Source: Rapana venosa (Eukaryota > Mollusca > Gastropoda > Neogastropoda > Muricidae). From it: a DNA stretch of 64,000 nucleotides. The notes under the pieces are model-generated. The model did not search any database. It was given only the letters and a program-made list of their open reading frames with translations, and had not been told where the DNA came from. Below, piece by piece: positions 60,637 to 64,000 of the stretch (positions are counted from its first letter, which is position 1; each line of letters begins with the position of its first letter). A program made the translations under genes and the position numbers. The stretch is from positions 15,711,302-15,775,301 of the forward strand of contig CM054144.1 in assembly GCA_028751875.1 (NCBI GenBank). Reading direction: 5' to 3'.

Positions 60637-62597
60637 CTGGTCAGATAAATGCACAACAATCAGGCAAATTATTGGCAATACTATGCTCAGAGAGAGAGAA
60701 AGATAGATAGAGACAGACAGACGGACAGAGAGAGAGAGAGAGAGCGGGCGTGTTCAAATTGTTTTGCAACTGTTGATTGTAGTACTATGTTCCAGTACAC
60801 TGTATGCCAAAACAGCAGATTTCCTTTATCATAACTTTGTTAATAACTACATTGTTGTTTTGTCACTCTGGTGAGTAGGTACCATGATGGAATTTTGATT
60901 TATTGTTTTTAGTTTACATTGTTTTTACTCTTTAGATCAAATGATGGGGGGACAAAATCCTTAAAGATTTCATGCAAGATTTTTATTATGATGAGTCAAA
61001 TAAAAATTAAATGGACACTCTTCAGCTCTCAACCCCCCCCCCCCCCCCTCCCAAAAAACAACAACCCAACAACAACAAACAAAAAAGAACCAGCAACCCC
61101 CAAATCCCAGAAGTCTTTAATTTGATTGGCATTTTCATTTTCTTTCTGAAACACACACATCTACAGGTGTGCTTGCTAGTCACACACCCAGGCACACGCT
61201 CAAGTAGACTGTCAGATCTCTGTTCTCTTGTTCATACATCCTATGATATGTTCCTAATGCTGATTTACTATTCATAATACCAAATCTTATAACATTTATT
61301 CTTGGAAAGCCATTTTTGACAGTAACTTTTTCAATAGCATACAAATACACATGAGTTAACACATTAATGGCAAACCTATACACTGAGTATTATTCACATT
61401 CAATACATAAATACCAGTCTGTGGCAGCCTGGCAAGTGATCATAATCCTTGCAAAGTATCCTCAGCAATGTTTATTTCTCTACCCTTTACCCCCCCCCCC
61501 CCCCCCCCAAACAAACAAAACAACTACAAATCTTTTTCATTTGTCAAATATACAGCTCAGTCTCTGTGATAAAGGCAGTAGAATTGTGCAGATTCTCTAT
61601 GTAACCATAGAGCCTCATGACCTCGAGGGGGGGCTAATAAAAGAAGAAAAAGAAAGACACAGCCACAACAAGGGGGATAACTTACTTTTTCCTTCAGCCA
61701 ATGTGACTTTTTCTCCTTCAAACTGCTTTTTTCCATAAGCGTTGATGGTGAAGGGGTGGCCGATTCTTTGTAGGGTGGATTTTTTGCCGTCAAAAACATA
61801 AGCTGTGCTGATGTAGATGACACTAGCCTCCCACAGTAGCTAAATAAGAAACAGAAAATGTATCAAAATGTAAAAGGATGAATTTGTTTGTGGCAAATAA
61901 ATGTTGTATGAAATGAAAAAAAAATCTGCTGAAAAAGAAAAAGGATAATGTGATTATCATGATTTTTTTAAAAAGCACAAGAGTTTTTATCCCTTAACTC
62001 TTTTCTCACAACACTCACATATACACACACATTAGCATACACCCCATACACATGTGCAAACACTTTTGCATAAGCACATAACTGTTATCCACCTTTTTTT
62101 TTTCATTATTTTTTTTCTTGCTTCCCTTGGCTAGGGGGCCAAAGTTTACAAAGGTGAGATTTTGCATATTAGACGATTTTGTCCACCACTCCAACTCCGT
62201 TGAAATTTCCTGACTTTGGAGGATATCTTAACACAACACCAATGGTGCATGCTTTTTTGCCCCAAAAGTTTGTCATCCATTTCTATCGGTAATGCAATGG
62301 CCCCTCTCCTAAAAGGCAAAATGGGCTTTAACATGAGCGCAAGATGATCTGGTGCATTCACACACATGACCTCAGTTTATAGTCTCATCTGAAGGATTTC
62401 TGGTGGAGTGGGGTCAGTACTGGGTTAACTCCAGGGGAAAAGCCTCTTTCAATGGATGCCTCGGTGTGTGACCCACCTGTTTCCTGACATAAAGTCGGGG
62501 TTGCAACCACATTAAATTTTTTGGGGTTGCCTCCGTTTTTTTTTTTCAACAACCCATCAGGTCTGCGTTCAGCAGCACTGTGTATCACCACGGTTGG
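60443..62597 (-). CDS. MAT2B: MAT2B: methionine adenosyltransferase II beta subunit (partial, three internal exons)
   Basis: Regulatory subunit that binds the catalytic MAT2A tetramer and lowers its Km for methionine in S-adenosylmethionine synthesis; a catalytically inactive extended SDR fold that binds NADP. Exons seen: 62597-62477, 61839-61686, 60636-60443. Family signatures are VVIHSAAERRPD, ASVIYISTAYVFDG, NAYGKKQFEGEKV and LRVPVLYGDVERLDESPV. N-terminal Rossmann exons must lie beyond 64000. The C-terminal part (about 80 residues in human) was not found between 52.6 and 60.4 kb. The first exon shows frame damage. Confidence 0.87.
61686..61839 (-). CDS. MAT2B: MAT2B exon with SDR active-site remnant
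   Basis: Encodes LLWEASVIYISTAYVFDG and NAYGKKQFEGEK. The SDR YxxxK motif reads YGKKQ, so the lysine position is glutamine; human MAT2B has YGKTK there. The frame is clean and the donor is A|GTAAGT. The loss is compatible with a regulatory, non-dehydrogenase role. Confidence 0.87.
62110..62470 (-). mobile_element. Mosaic SINE abutting the MAT2B exon donor
   Basis: B-type 3' end and A-type body; the head is cut off about six bases from the splice donor of the 62477-62597 exon. Many doubled bases relative to other copies. Confidence 0.68.
62477..62597 (-). CDS. MAT2B: MAT2B exon with AAERRPD motif; frame-damaged 3' half
   Basis: The acceptor (TACACAG) and the start PTVVIHSAAERRPD are clean. 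From there expected VVE..P....LNV is replaced by GLLKKKNGGNPKKFNV, then recovers VATPTLCQET. The bases hold swollen homopolymers (an A11 run and an A6 run) and an extra G, which looks like clustered +1 sequencing errors rather than evolution. The exact 3' end is uncertain: the donor GTGGGT at 62475-62476 leaves one base, while the next exon needs phase 0. Confidence 0.7.
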
Positions 62598-64000
62598 CTG
62601 TGTACAGAAAGCAAAGTGTTTTATCACACAATTTTGTTTTTATCAAGTGTCTTCTTGAATGTATGTTCATTAAAAAAACTATATTTATGCAAGTATTCTG
62701 CAACATTAAAATAATATTACACTCATAAAACACAGACACATACATATCATATAAGTGCATTAAAAGTAATACAGCAAATTTAAATATCAAGTTCTGGGTA
62801 AATCTGAGAGTGAAAATCCTTGTTAAGAACAGCCATTCACTTGGATTCTATGACAGTTACTGATGTTAGCAAGGCAAGGCAAGGGAATGCAAAGTTTATT
62901 TAAAAAACATGTTAGATATACATGAAACTGAAAGTGTTACATATTGCATGTAACTAACTCGAAGCATGAATCATGGCCTGACCTTAGAGAACAATTAAAC
63001 CACAATCATTAAAGTAGTCAGAAAAACAATATGGTTAACGCATCAACAGTTACTAGTATTTCAGTAAAATAAATACAACAGCAATGACTATGAGTGTGAA
63101 TTACGGACAGGCATTTTCAACACTGTCCCTACATTAAGGGAAAGAACTCCTCTTTCCCAGTACACGTGCACTGTGCACATTTGTATGCTACCAAAACCCA
63201 GTAGTGGGATAACAAGGGAAGTGTTAGCAGATGGTTGGTTACCCTATAGCTGGTTAACCATAGGAGAAAAGTTAAACAAGTCAGTATGTTGAACAGCGTC
63301 AAAATGATTTTAATATTATATTTAGAAAATGAACTTAACTATTTCTAACACATTTACGAGTATACTTGTAAACTTCATCCAACCGTATTACCCTATTTAC
63401 AAGTATATTCATAACAGAGCACTAAGCTAGAATGGAGTGTTCTTATTCAGTCACTTTGGAGAATTACTTAGTTTCATCTCGTAAACTTAATCTCAAATGG
63501 TTTGTTTACATGTCACATTGGTACTTTCTGTTCTATATGAAGTTGTCATTGATCTATTGCCTATCACTCAATGAGTAAATGCTCACAATGTCTCTTAGCT
63601 AAAGAAGCCACTCAGCAGGTTTGGAGTGGATTTATTAACTACAATAGCAATGAATTTGAGGATTCAGCTGAATATGATGCTAATAGTAGCAACTACAGTG
63701 ACATTAAAAGTGACAGAGCTGGCACATCAAACTGTCTATCTAGTGATTGATGTAGGGGGGGCAAAGAATAGTCACGCCCACGGATGTCCATGATGATCAT
63801 TGATACTTGGTGGAAAGAAGATGATTTTATCCCCAAGTCTTGGAAATTGAAATGTAAATTCATACAGTTATTGCAATCAAGAGATAAGTAAGTATCTATG
63901 ATAAGTGGTGAAGGCAGAGACGATAATTATGTCACTGAGTCAGCGTTTTCCAAAGGAGAGCTACACTACCAAGCCACATGTATTTTGAAAAGCATGCACA
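62598..64000 (-). other. MAT2B upstream intron to the right edge
   Basis: AT-rich sequence without exons I recognise. A 50-codon plus-strand stretch at 63601-63750 reads polar and acidic (SNEFEDSAEYDANSSNYSDI) and might be a transposon N-terminus, but nothing supports it further. Confidence 0.4.

Noticed and set aside
63601..63750. Acidic 50-codon stretch as a piggyBac N-terminus
   Set aside because: Suggestive composition only; no start, no following transposase domain and no TTAA ends seen before the window edge.

Overview
This is an animal nuclear genome window. It holds three intron-rich, spliced genes with GT-AG (and two GC-AG) introns, many tRNA-derived SINEs, 5'-truncated LINEs, a pair of piggyBac-type elements, and very abundant (AC)n/(GT)n tracts and minisatellites. 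A marine lophotrochozoan, most likely a mollusc, fits the gene families and repeat style, but that assignment is an inference.

Layout. (1) Positions <1 to about 34062, minus strand: a type II CAX / VNX1-like cation-proton exchanger, 18 exons visible, C-terminus beyond the left edge. (2) 34063-35465: a divergent intergenic gap of about 1.4 kb. (3) 35466-52595, plus strand: a complete 16-exon AASDH gene (adenylation domain, carrier domain, PQQ/beta-propeller repeats) whose exons join into an unbroken 1267-residue frame. (4) 52596-60442: mostly repeats, including a LINE 3' end, SINEs and a minisatellite of about 35 bp. (5) 60443-62597, minus strand: three internal exons of MAT2B. Its N-terminal exons lie beyond the right edge and its C-terminal exons are not visible.

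The three genes do not form an obvious pathway: membrane cation/proton exchange, beta-alanine-type amino-acid activation onto a carrier domain, and the regulatory subunit of S-adenosylmethionine synthesis. CAX and AASDH are head to head and may share a promoter region.

The most unusual observation is in the CAX gene. Two separate intronic minisatellites use as their repeat unit the 3' splice junction of the adjacent exon (intron end, AG, and first exon bases). One has about 40 units and was later split by a SINE; the other has about 5-6. Each unit is therefore a potential decoy splice acceptor. Other points: inverted piggyBac deletion derivatives with TTAA target sites, one with a readable empty site in another repeat copy; two GC donors in AASDH; splice sites abutting (GT)n tracts; a MAT2B exon with homopolymer-type frame damage next to a SINE; and several unclassified interspersed repeat families.
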